This document shows positions 5,105 to 11,874 of a stretch of 14,262 bases of DNA, piece after piece. A program made the position numbers and the translations under genes. The DNA is from Anaerolineae bacterium (GTDB lineage: Bacteria; Chloroflexota; Anaerolineae; Aggregatilineales; UBA2796). The notes beneath the pieces were generated by a model, which worked only from the letters and a program-made list of their open reading frames with translations, had not been told where the DNA came from and made no database searches. Numbering within the stretch: the first letter of the stretch is position 1; every line of letters begins with the position of its first letter. The stretch is from NCBI GenBank assembly GCA_020851855.1, contig JADZBY010000284.1:1-14262 (forward strand), written 5' to 3'.

Positions 5105-6550
5105 TCAGGCGCGCCCGGTTTCCGGCGGCTCGAAGCGGAGCAGCAGCGGCTCCACGCCCTCGCCCATCCCTGAAAACGGCTCCGCAACGCGCCCGCGCGG
5201 GCCATCCGCCAGCGGCGCGACCAGCCACGCCGCTTCGCCGTCAATATCCAGTACGGGCAGCCGATGCCGCCACGCCGCGCGCACCCTCATATCGATCAAC
5301 ACGTCGCTCAGCTTGCGGCTCCGGCCCCGCAAGCCACGCGGGCGCATCCGGTCGCCGGGCTGTGGCGTGCGCAGCATCACCTGCGCTCCGCGTGGGATGG
5401 CCAGCCGCGCCGAGAGCGGATCATGCGGCGGATCGCCTGCGTGCACAGTGATTTGCAGTCGCCAGTTGCTCCTGGGCAAGGCGTATTCTCCCGGCCCGTC
5501 GATGGCCAGTTGCGCGCCCGCCGGAAGCCACGGCGCGCCGGGTGGGTAACGCGCCGGGTCATACACCAGCGCGTGATCGCCGCCCACTTCAAAGCGCACG
5601 CCGCCGCCCAACTCGATCACGCCGCGCCGGTCCGCCGCCAGAAAAACCCGCGCCGCCTCGATGCGCTCAAAGCTGAACTCCCCGCCCGGCGCAAGCGCCT
5701 GCGCTGCTAGCCGGATCGCCGTACGGGCACGGGCGTGCTCCAGGCCGGGCAACACGCCGAGCGGGAACGCGAGTCCGCCTTCGCGCGGAGAGGGCGCGGG
5801 CAGCGTGGCCAGCAGCGCGGCGTACTCGTCGCGGGCGTGCGCCGCCAACCGGTTCAGCGCGCCCGGCGCATCCGGGTTCAGGCGCGCCAGGGCGGGCATG
5901 ATCTCGCGGCGGATGCGGTTGCGGGTATAGCTCGGATCGGCGTTGGTGGCGTCCCGGCGCGGACGGATGCCCAGCCCGCGCACGTAGTCGTCAATCTCCG
6001 CGCGCGTCACGTCCAGCAGGGGCCGGACGAGCATCCGATCAGAGACGTCGCCGTCCGGATCGACCGCCGGCCAGTGTGTGAGCGGCAACATGCCCCGCAG
6101 GCCGGCCAGCCCCGCGCCGCGCAGCACGTGCATGAGCACCGTCTCCGCCTGATCGTCGCGCTGGTGGCCCGTCGCGATGCGCCATGCGCCCTGCTCGGCG
6201 GCCACGCGCGCCAGAAAGGCGTAGCGCGCCCGACGCGCCGCCGCTTCGATGCCGAGTTTTGCCTCGTTGGCCAGCCGCCGCACGTCCGCCGCGCCCGCCG
6301 TGACCGGGACGCCCCACGCCGCCGCCAGATCGCGCACGAAGTTCACGTCCGCCGCGCCATCCGGACCACGCAGGCCGTGATCGAGCGTGGCAACGTGGAG
6401 CCGGATCGCAAACTCGTCCTGAAGCTGGAGCAAAATGTGCAGCAGGGCGACCGAATCGGCCCCGCCGGACACGGCCACGACCACCACACCCGGCGCAAAA
6501 AGCCGGTGCAACGCGCAGAAGTCCCGGACGCGCTCTGGCAACCCGCGCAT
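5105..6550 (-). CDS. tilS: tRNA(Ile)-lysidine synthetase TilS
   Basis: A 481-aa cytoplasmic enzyme that uses ATP to attach lysine to C34 of the CAU-anticodon tRNA-Ile, changing its decoding from AUG to AUA. The N-terminal PP-loop ATPase domain has SGGADS (28-33), LDHGLRG (56-62) and GHQRDDQAET (128-137) with the following RGAGLAGLRGM, all typical of TilS. The substrate-binding linker and the C-terminal TilS_C domain follow, the latter visible as RTPQPGDRMRP and SRKLSDVLIDMRV. Length fits full-length TilS proteins. Start chosen at the ATG at 6550, 8 nt after AGGTGA; the reading frame stays open far upstream but only as a shadow of the glycosyltransferase gene. It is the last gene of a three-gene unit, 8 bp after the GT9 gene. 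Confidence 0.95.
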   Translation of the reverse strand: MRGLPERVRDFCALHRLFAPGVVVVAVSGGADSVALLHILLQLQDEFAIRLHVATLDHGLRGPDGAADVNFVRDLAAAWGVPVTAGAADVRRLANEAKLGIEAAARRARYAFLARVAAEQGAWRIATGHQRDDQAETVLMHVLRGAGLAGLRGMLPLTHWPAVDPDGDVSDRMLVRPLLDVTRAEIDDYVRGLGIRPRRDATNADPSYTRNRIRREIMPALARLNPDAPGALNRLAAHARDEYAALLATLPAPSPREGGLAFPLGVLPGLEHARARTAIRLAAQALAPGGEFSFERIEAARVFLAADRRGVIELGGGVRFEVGGDHALVYDPARYPPGAPWLPAGAQLAIDGPGEYALPRSNWRLQITVHAGDPPHDPLSARLAIPRGAQVMLRTPQPGDRMRPRGLRGRSRKLSDVLIDMRVRAAWRHRLPVLDIDGEAAWLVAPLADGPRGRVAEPFSGMGEGVEPLLLRFEPPETGRA

Positions 6551-6558
6551 GGCAGCGC

Positions 6559-7653
6559 TCACCTTTCGGCCAGGCCAAGCAGCGCCCGCGCCTGTTCCCA
6601 GGCCTCGTCCACCGTCACGCCGTCCCGCGCCCAGTCGAAATCCAGCGGCGCGCCCGCACTGACGCCGCTCGCGGGCAGAACGACAGGCCGCCAGGCGTAG
6701 CGCGCCCGGTCGGGCGGCGCGAACGGGCCGTAGCGGCGCGGATCGGACGGGCCGAAGATGAGCAGTGTCCGTGCGCCCGCCGCCGCCGCAAGGTGCGCGA
6801 CGCCGTTGTCGTTGCCGATGTACAGCGCGCAGCGGCTCGCCAGCGCCGCCGTCACAGCCAGCGAGAGGCGGTTGCTCAGGTCGAGGGGCGGCGTTTGGAG
6901 ATGGGCGCGGAACGTATCCGTGGCGGCTTGGTCGCTTTGCCTGCCCAGCACGGCGATGCGCGCGTCCGGGCCGAGCGCGGCGGCGACTCGCTCGGCCAGC
7001 GCGGCGAAGTTTGGCGCGGGCCAGCGTTTTTCCACCATGCGCATCCCCGCATTCACGCCGCCGCCGGGGTGGACGAGCGCCAGTCTTCGCCCATCCACGT
7101 CGAGTTCGCGCAGCAAGGCATCCGCGTCGGCCAGCGCAGCAGGTGAGGGCGGCGCAGAGGCCCAGGCGTCGCGCGCATCGAGGCCCATCGCCCGCGCCAC
7201 GTCGAGATAAATCTCCGCCTCGTGGCGCACGGCGTGCGGATCGACCGGCGCGCGCACCGTGTACGTCGCGCCGCGCCCGCCGCTGTCCAGCCCGGCCCGT
7301 ACCGGCGCGCCGCCGAGCAGCGCCGCCCACGCCAGCAACCGCGAGCGGTCCGGCACGACGATCAGGTCATAGCGGCCCCGGCGCAGCGCCCCAACCAGCC
7401 GCAACAAGGACGACGGGCGCGCCGCCGGGTTGGCCAGCGGGCCGGTATCGATCCGGGTGTGGATGTGCGGGTGGCCGTGCAGCGCGCCCGCCGCTGGGCT
7501 GGCCACGGCCCAATCGATGCGGCTGTCCGGGTAGGCGCGGCGCAGCACGCCCAGCAGCGGCGTGGCGAAGATCACGTCTCCGATGCAGCACGGCTTGAGC
7601 AGAAGGATACGCCGGAAGTGCACGTGCGAACCTGCGCCCGCTGCGCCAGCCAC
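6559..7653 (-). CDS. Glycosyltransferase family 9 (heptosyltransferase-like)
   Basis: A 364-aa GT-B glycosyltransferase of the GT9 family, whose members move a sugar from ADP- or similar nucleotide-sugars onto lipopolysaccharide cores or other glycans. Visible landmarks: N-terminal LLLKPCCIGDVIFATP with the acidic residue D26 after the first strand, YDLIVVPDRSR, the nucleotide-binding HPGGG, and the C-terminal IGNDNGVAHLAAAAGARTL followed by FGPSDPRRYGPF, the family's donor-binding signature. The GTG at 7653 is preferred because GAGG lies 5 nt upstream and it clears the upstream gene; a TTG at 7686 would overlap that gene. It sits 7 bp from the KARI-like gene and 8 bp from tilS, so the three are likely co-transcribed. 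If the host lacks an outer membrane, the acceptor is not LPS; the true substrate is unknown. Confidence 0.88.
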   Translation of the reverse strand: MAGAAGAGSHVHFRRILLLKPCCIGDVIFATPLLGVLRRAYPDSRIDWAVASPAAGALHGHPHIHTRIDTGPLANPAARPSSLLRLVGALRRGRYDLIVVPDRSRLLAWAALLGGAPVRAGLDSGGRGATYTVRAPVDPHAVRHEAEIYLDVARAMGLDARDAWASAPPSPAALADADALLRELDVDGRRLALVHPGGGVNAGMRMVEKRWPAPNFAALAERVAAALGPDARIAVLGRQSDQAATDTFRAHLQTPPLDLSNRLSLAVTAALASRCALYIGNDNGVAHLAAAAGARTLLIFGPSDPRRYGPFAPPDRARYAWRPVVLPASGVSAGAPLDFDWARDGVTVDEAWEQARALLGLAER

Positions 7654-7660
7654 ATTCGCC

Positions 7661-8668
7661 TCATTCCTCTTCAGGGCGCGGCGCAATCTGATCCATGAGC
7701 TGGATCGCCTGCCGTTCCAGTTTCCACAGGCTCATCGTCGTGCGGCGCGTGCGCAGCGTGTCCAGGCGCGGGTAGCCGTTGTGGTACTCGTTCGTCCATT
7801 CCTGGGCAAAGCGCCCGCTGCGGATTTCTTCTAGCGCCGTCTCCATGACGCGGCGCAGTTTGGTGTCCTGGTAACGGTCCAGCCGCGACAGGACGCCGTA
7901 TTGCCGGGTGAGCGAGTAACGCGCCAGCAGGCCCATCATGCCGATGCGCGCCGCCTGGGAGAGCGCGTCGCCCAGTTCGCCGGACACGTACAGGCTCATG
8001 ATGGCCGCTTCGGGCGGGTAGCCTTCGCTGACGAGCAGATCGGCGGCGACGGCCAGCACATGATGCACGGCGGACAAGAGCGCCTGTTCGGCAAACAGGT
8101 CCAATTCGGCCTGCTGCTGGAAGGACAATTCCATCGCGCCGCCGCGCAACGCGCCGATGGCTTTGGCCAGCGCGAGCAGCCGTGGCCACGCCTCGCCGCT
8201 CGAATCCTGCCCGACCGAGACGAAACTGAGCAAGCCGGTCTGGTGCAGGTAGGCGTCGCGCAAATCCGCGCCCAGCGTGCGGGGCGAGATCATGACGGCG
8301 TCGACGAAGGGCGGCGGCTCGATGAAGCCAAAGGCGATGGTGTAGCCGGACGTGAAGACGAGCGTATCGTCGCGCCGTAAGCCGGGCGAGATGTGCTGGT
8401 GATACGTGTCGGGCAGCGCCTCGTCCGGCTCGGCCAGGATTTTGAGGGCCGCATCGCGCGCCGCGTCTCCCGGCGACTGCACCTCGAAGCTATCGGCGCG
8501 GGCCTGCTCGGCGCGGCGTTCGTCCTCTTCCCCGACGACGGGCGCAAAGCCGGAGTCGCGCAGGTTCAGGGCGATGGCGCGCCCCATCTCGCGGTAGCCG
8601 ATGATGCACAGGCGCTGGCCTTCCAACACGGCCAGGTCGGCGTCTGCTTCGCTGTAAATGACGGGCAT
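7661..8668 (-). CDS. Ketol-acid reductoisomerase-like protein with altered active site
   Basis: A 335-aa protein with the full KARI (IlvC) layout: N-terminal Rossmann domain LCIIGYREMGRAIALNLRDS (20-39) and C-terminal knotted helical domain. True KARI makes the dihydroxy-acid precursors of valine and isoleucine using NADPH and two Mg ions. Here D190 and E194 of the DLFxEQ metal motif, E231 and the S252 region remain, but the catalytic His of the (A)HGF motif is S107 (FTSGY), the APKGPGH motif reads SPRTLGA (128-134), and the other metal Glu of the FExxHE motif is Y227. Normal KARI chemistry is therefore unlikely. A different oxidoreductase or a binding role is possible. The start at 8668 follows AGGAAG by 9 nt. 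First gene of the unit with the GT9 gene and tilS. No ilvB/ilvN/leu genes are nearby, unlike usual ilvC. Confidence 0.8.
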   Translation of the reverse strand: MPVIYSEADADLAVLEGQRLCIIGYREMGRAIALNLRDSGFAPVVGEEDERRAEQARADSFEVQSPGDAARDAALKILAEPDEALPDTYHQHISPGLRRDDTLVFTSGYTIAFGFIEPPPFVDAVMISPRTLGADLRDAYLHQTGLLSFVSVGQDSSGEAWPRLLALAKAIGALRGGAMELSFQQQAELDLFAEQALLSAVHHVLAVAADLLVSEGYPPEAAIMSLYVSGELGDALSQAARIGMMGLLARYSLTRQYGVLSRLDRYQDTKLRRVMETALEEIRSGRFAQEWTNEYHNGYPRLDTLRTRRTTMSLWKLERQAIQLMDQIAPRPEEE

Positions 8669-8787
8669 AGCTGATAACTTCCTGGATTCTCGAATGAAAA
8701 GGTCCGACGGCGCGCTCTGTCAGGCAGAAGGTAAGCGGGCAACTTGTCGCTGACCGTCCGCCGTGTCACGATCATGGCCTATTCCTC

Positions 8788-8830
8788 GTCCCTACCCACG
8801 TTTGCCGTAGGGACAACGCCTGCATTGTCC
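8788..8830. repeat. Overlapping palindromes in the intergenic region upstream of the KARI-like gene
   Basis: GTCCCTAC (8788-8795) and GTAGGGAC (8807-8814) form a perfect 8-bp inverted repeat around 11 nt. The right arm overlaps a second palindrome GGACAA-n-GC-nn-GC-n-TTGTCC (8811-8830, 16 of 20 positions symmetric). This looks like a remnant of a small dispersed palindromic repeat or an operator, 120-160 bp upstream of the KARI-like start. A TACAAT box (minus strand, 8876-8881) lies upstream of it with only a weak -35. The rest of 8669-8913 shows nothing recognisable. Confidence 0.4.
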
Positions 8831-8923
8831 GCCTCAATCTCCGCGCCATCTATCAGCCGCTTGCTTAGCGCCACGATTGTAGACCACCTCGCCCTGTGCG
8901 ACCAGGGATCATCCTGTTACGCC

Positions 8924-9112
8924 TAGGGCAATCGCTTCAATGCATCCTCACCCCCGACCCCTCTCCATGGCCGTCACCCCCAGACCACCCATTGAACGCA
9001 AGCGTTCAATGGGAACCCGGTCGGGGACCCCCGCCGGCATGGAGAGGGGGAAGGAGGGTGAGGCGCTTTCCATCTGCCTGCCTCAGTCCGCACTTTTGAA
9101 GCGTTTGCCCTG
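8924..9112. mobile_element. MITE-like element with 10-bp target duplication overlapping the baiN stop codon
   Basis: A 189-bp non-coding element. Ends TAGGGCAATCGCTTCAA (8924-8940) and TTGAAGCGTTTGCCCTG (9096-9112) are inverted repeats with 15 of 17 matches. Directly outside both ends is the same decamer CTGTTACGCC (8914-8923 and 9113-9122), a perfect 10-bp direct repeat as left by transposition. The right copy contains the stop codon of the baiN-like gene (TAA on the minus strand, 9116-9118), so insertion left that reading frame intact. Ends starting CAGGG with 8-10 bp duplications are known from the ISAs1 family; assignment is inference. The interior carries a CCTCACCCCC-type repeat and a 26-bp palindrome. 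Confidence 0.7.
8946..9063. repeat. CCTCACCCCC-bounded repeat (copy 2) with a perfect 12-bp-arm palindrome
   Basis: Left end CCTCACCCCCGACCCCTCTCC (split: 8946-8955 then 8956-8966) and right end GGAGAGGGGG followed by AAGGAGGGTGAGG (to 9063) are imperfect inverted repeats. In the centre CCCATTGAACGC (8988-8999) and GCGTTCAATGGG (9002-9013) form a perfect 12-bp inverted repeat with a 2-nt spacer. The termini match copies 1 and 3; the centre does not. Confidence 0.65.
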
Positions 9113-9115
9113 CTG

Positions 9116-10354
9116 TTACGCCAGCGCTCGCCCCGCCGACAGGCCCGCCACGTAGCCGCTCGCCCACGCCCACTGGAAATTGTAGCCGCCAATGCGCCCG
9201 TCCACGTCGCAGATCTCGCCGCACAGGTACAGGCCGGGGCAAAGCCGCGACTCCATCGTCTCCAGCCGAATCTCGCTCAGCGGCACGCCGCCCGCCGTGA
9301 CCTCGGCGTATTGAAAGCCCCGGTCGCCCACGACGGGCAGCGGCAGCCGCGTCAGCGCCGTCGCCAGCGCCCGGCGCGTCTCGCGGTTCAGCCGGGAAAG
9401 CGGCGCGCCCGGATCGACTCCCGCCTGTTCGCACAGCGCCCGGATCAGCCGTTCGGGCAACGCGCCTTCGAAGCAGCGCAGCGGGCTGTGGCGGGCGGAC
9501 TGCAGCGCGGCGTCGACGGATTGCGGCGTTTCTCCCGGCAGCCAATTCACGGTGAGCGTCGCGCCGGGATCTTCAAGGCGTGCGGCGGTGTAATGGCGGC
9601 TGATGTCCAGCACCGACGGCCCGGACAGGCCGAAGTGCGTGCACAGCGTCGAATCGGTGAAGCCGACCAGCCGCTTTCCCGCGCCGGACCACACGTCCAG
9701 CGTCGCCGGGACTGCCACGCCGCTCAGATGGCGCAGAAAGTGCCCACCGGGCAGCACAAGCGGCACGAGCGCCGGGAAGATGTACGGAGTCAGCGTATGG
9801 CCGAGCGCCTGGGCCAGCGCGTACCCGCCGCCGTCCGAGCCGGACTTGGGCAGGCTCTTGCCGCCGGTCGCCAGAATGATCCGCGCGGCCCGTATCTCGC
9901 CCCACGCGCCGCCCGCGACAAAGCCATGGCCCTCACGGCGCACGCTTTCCACGCGGTGCGGGTGCGCAAGAGCTACGCCTGCCACTCGCGCCGCATTCAG
10001 CAGCGCATCGAGCACAGTCCGGGCGCGGTCGGTGACGGGGAACAGCTTGCCCGTCGGCTCCCGCTTCACCTGAACGCCCAGATCGCGAAAAAAGGCGAGC
10101 GTTTGCGGCGTGTCGAAACGGCGCAGCACCTTACGGATGGCGTTTCGCGAGCTGCCTGCATAGGCCGATTCGTCTACCGTATCATGCGTCAGGTTGCAGC
10201 GCCCGCCGCCTGAGACAAGAATCTTCGCGCCGAGTTTCGCCGCGCCGTCGAGCGCCACGACGCGGCGGCCCGGCGCAGCCCGGCCCGCCCAGATGGCCGC
10301 CATCAGGCCCGCTGCGCCTGCACCGATGACCAGGATGTCCGCGCCGGCGCTCAC
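9116..10354 (-). CDS. BaiN/HI0933-type NAD(P)/FAD-dependent oxidoreductase
   Basis: A 412-aa flavoprotein of the HI0933/BaiN family. Residues 7-20 (ILVIGAGAAGLMAA) are the FAD-binding GxGxxG Rossmann motif. KILVSGGGRCNLTH is the family's second signature; the middle has an inserted domain; the C-terminal ICDVDGRIGGYNFQWAWASG closes the FAD site. Family members are annotated as flavoproteins of unknown function, and BaiN of Clostridium was linked to bile-acid dehydroxylation; the substrate here cannot be inferred. Start is the GTG at 10354, which overlaps the stop codon of the upstream gene (GTGA) and follows GGTGGG by about 6 nt. The frame continues open upstream only as a shadow. Overlap implies translational coupling with the membrane-protein gene. 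The 3' end abuts a MITE-like element. Confidence 0.9.
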   Translation of the reverse strand: MSAGADILVIGAGAAGLMAAIWAGRAAPGRRVVALDGAAKLGAKILVSGGGRCNLTHDTVDESAYAGSSRNAIRKVLRRFDTPQTLAFFRDLGVQVKREPTGKLFPVTDRARTVLDALLNAARVAGVALAHPHRVESVRREGHGFVAGGAWGEIRAARIILATGGKSLPKSGSDGGGYALAQALGHTLTPYIFPALVPLVLPGGHFLRHLSGVAVPATLDVWSGAGKRLVGFTDSTLCTHFGLSGPSVLDISRHYTAARLEDPGATLTVNWLPGETPQSVDAALQSARHSPLRCFEGALPERLIRALCEQAGVDPGAPLSRLNRETRRALATALTRLPLPVVGDRGFQYAEVTAGGVPLSEIRLETMESRLCPGLYLCGEICDVDGRIGGYNFQWAWASGYVAGLSAGRALA

Positions 10355-10971
10355 AGGATGCCCACCATGATCCGCGCCGCGACCATCACATACAGCGGCG
10401 TGCCGAGCAGCGCCATGAGGGCGATCAGCCGGTCGCGCCACTGGCGGCGGCGGACGAGCCGGTCCAGCGCGCGCGGTGATACGCCGCCCAACGCCGGACA
10501 GCAGCGCCTAAGCTCGTCCAATAGCCCCTCGACATTGTCCAGCGGCGCGGTGACGATGAGGCGTTGGCGCGGCGGGAAGGCCGGATTGGCTTCGGCGCGC
10601 AGCCGGTCCAGGGATGGCGGCTGGTCAGCGCCGGATGGTGGGCCGGGATCGCTGCGCTCGTGGTACAAGACGCCCAATCCGCCCTGCCGTGTGGCGGTGA
10701 TGCCCCGGATGGCATCGTAACGCACCGTGCGCCGCCGCCCACTCAGCGAGCCGTGTAGGTGCAGCCCATCCGCGCCCAGCCGGACCATGCGCCCACGCCG
10801 CAGCGCTTGCAGCGCCGCAAAAACCAGCGGGCCTGCCGCCGCCAGTGTGGCCGCCAGGCGCAGACCGCCGGGCAGCAGCAGCGCGACAACAAGCAGGCCC
10901 ACGCCGACCAGGAACGGCGCGGCTGCCGGTTCAATATGGTAACGGAAGAGGCGCGGCGCGGCGTCGGTCAT
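10351..10971 (-). CDS. Membrane protein of unknown function, possibly PH-like
   Basis: A 206-aa protein not recognised as a named family. Two hydrophobic segments near the N-terminus (roughly residues 18-35 and 40-55) are followed by a basic RRGRMVRLGADGLHL stretch and a strand-rich cytoplasmic region (RTVRYDAIRGITATRQGGLG, then RLIVTAPLDNVEGLLDELRR), and a last hydrophobic segment near the C-terminus (about 182-204). Membrane hairpin, then a pattern like LxADGLHLxG...YxxIxxI, resembles bacterial PH-domain membrane proteins; that is a weak guess. The start is uncertain: ATG at 10971 is chosen, GTG at 10992 would add seven residues; neither has a clear Shine-Dalgarno. It lies 39 bp after ruvA and overlaps the flavoprotein gene by 4 nt, so it is probably in the ruvA transcript. 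Confidence 0.7.
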   Translation of the reverse strand: MTDAAPRLFRYHIEPAAAPFLVGVGLLVVALLLPGGLRLAATLAAAGPLVFAALQALRRGRMVRLGADGLHLHGSLSGRRRTVRYDAIRGITATRQGGLGVLYHERSDPGPPSGADQPPSLDRLRAEANPAFPPRQRLIVTAPLDNVEGLLDELRRCCPALGGVSPRALDRLVRRRQWRDRLIALMALLGTPLYVMVAARIMVGIL

Positions 10972-11010
10972 GGGGCAATCAGGCGTGGTCACGGTCCACG
11001 GCGCGCCGGT

Positions 11011-11586
11011 TCAGGAGAAGTATTGCAGGGCGAGCATCACGCGCGTCTCGATGTCCTTGGGCGCATCGCGTGGGATGTTCTGGATGGCCGTCTGCGCCTC
11101 GACCACGCTGTAACCGAGGGCGGTCAGCGCCGCGATCACGTCCGCGTCGGCGTCCGACATGGCGGTGATCTCCGGCAGGCCGTCGGCGCGCAGTTTGGTC
11201 TTCAGCTCGAAGACGATCTTCTCGGCGGTCTTCTTGCCGATGCCGGGCACACGGGTCAGGATGGCCGGTTCTTCGCGCCCCACCGCGCTGCGCAACTGGT
11301 CGATGGACAGCGTGCTGAGGATGCCAACCGCCGTGCGCGGTCCAACGCCGCTCACCGAGATGAGCACGTCGAATACGGCGCGCTCTTCTTCGGTGGCAAA
11401 GCCGAAGAGCGTCAGGGCGTCTTCGCTCACCTTGAGGTGCGTGTGCAGCGTCACGACGTCGCCCGGCCCGTGCACCAGTTCAAACACGGTCTTGGGCACG
11501 ATGACGCGGAATCCGACGCCGCCGACCATCACGACGACCGCGTCCTTGTCCAGTCGGGCGATCTGCCCGGTCAGCATGTCGATCAT
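11011..11586 (-). CDS. ruvA: Holliday junction branch migration protein RuvA
   Basis: A 191-aa DNA-binding protein that binds four-way junctions as tetramers and loads the RuvB motor. Domain I (1-62) is the OB fold beginning MIDMLTGQIARLDKDAVVV. Domain II has the two helix-hairpin-helix motifs, VSGVGPRTAVGIL (78-90) and VPGIGKKTAEKIV (112-124). Domain III (about 143-191), which binds RuvB, ends DAPKDIETRVMLALQYFS. Length is standard. The ATG at 11586 follows GGAG by 8 nt. ruvC lies upstream on the same strand but 288 bp away, separated by a repeat element, and a TACAAT box plus palindrome precede ruvA, so it may have its own promoter. ruvB is not in this window. Confidence 0.97.
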   Translation of the reverse strand: MIDMLTGQIARLDKDAVVVMVGGVGFRVIVPKTVFELVHGPGDVVTLHTHLKVSEDALTLFGFATEEERAVFDVLISVSGVGPRTAVGILSTLSIDQLRSAVGREEPAILTRVPGIGKKTAEKIVFELKTKLRADGLPEITAMSDADADVIAALTALGYSVVEAQTAIQNIPRDAPKDIETRVMLALQYFS

Positions 11587-11607
11587 GCGTAACGCTCCGC
11601 ACCGTGG

Positions 11608-11630
11608 TTCCAGGCACGCCTGGAATTGTA
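11608..11630 (-). promoter_or_regulatory. Candidate -10 box and palindromic operator of ruvA
   Basis: On the minus strand TACAAT (plus 11625-11630) could be a -10 box; no good -35 is visible 16-18 bp upstream. It abuts the palindrome TTCCAGGC-nn-GCCTGGAA (11608-11625), which would sit over the transcript start and ends 22 bp before the ruvA ATG. ruvA is often under SOS control, so a repressor site here is plausible, but the sequence is not a LexA box I know. A 5'-leader hairpin is the alternative. Confidence 0.35.
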
Positions 11631-11647
11631 GCGCAAGATAAGACGTA

Positions 11648-11864
11648 CCTCACCCCCTGGCCCCGACGCAGGGTCATCGCGGCAAACCGGATGGATCGCA
11701 TGGCCTGGACCTGAAGGTCCAGGCTAAACCTACGAAGCCCTTCGGGCTGAAGGCGTATTCCAGCCCGTCAGGGCTTCGCAGGTTCAGCCCCGTGCTTCAG
11801 CGCGGGGCGGCTCTTGGTCGATCCTGATGCGGTTGCCCGGCATGGCGAGGGGCCGGGGGTGAGG
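11648..11864. repeat. CCTCACCCCC-bounded repeat (copy 3) with internal hairpins, between ruvC and ruvA
   Basis: Bounded by CCTCACCCCC (11648-11657) and GGGGGTGAGG (11855-11864). Inside are GCCTGGACCT / AGGTCCAGGC (11703-11712, 11715-11724, perfect); AACCTACGAAGCCC / GGGCTTCGCAGGTT (11727-11740, 11771-11784, 13 of 14); and a GCCCCG / CGGGGC hairpin (11787-11807 area). The right end CCGGCATGGCGAGGGGCC resembles that of copies 1 and 2. No reading frame with gene-like features is present. Unlike copies 1 and 2, I see no outer terminal repeats or target duplication. Confidence 0.65.
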
Positions 11865-11874
11865 TCGAAGCGCT

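Noticed and set aside
5735..6700. Long plus-strand reading frames opposite tilS, the KARI-like gene and the flavoprotein gene
   Set aside because: High GC content creates long antisense frames; these lack ribosome sites and recognisable domains, while the minus-strand genes have clear family motifs.
6551..7330. N-terminal extension of TilS by 260 residues
   Set aside because: The frame is open but lies wholly over the glycosyltransferase gene in another frame; the extension is Arg/Gly/Ala-rich shadow sequence, and the ATG at 6550 has a good ribosome site.
8669..8913. tRNA, small gene or strong promoter in the gap upstream of the KARI-like gene
   Set aside because: No cloverleaf with a TTCGA-type T-loop, no coding frame with a ribosome site, and only a weak -35 partner for the TACAAT box.
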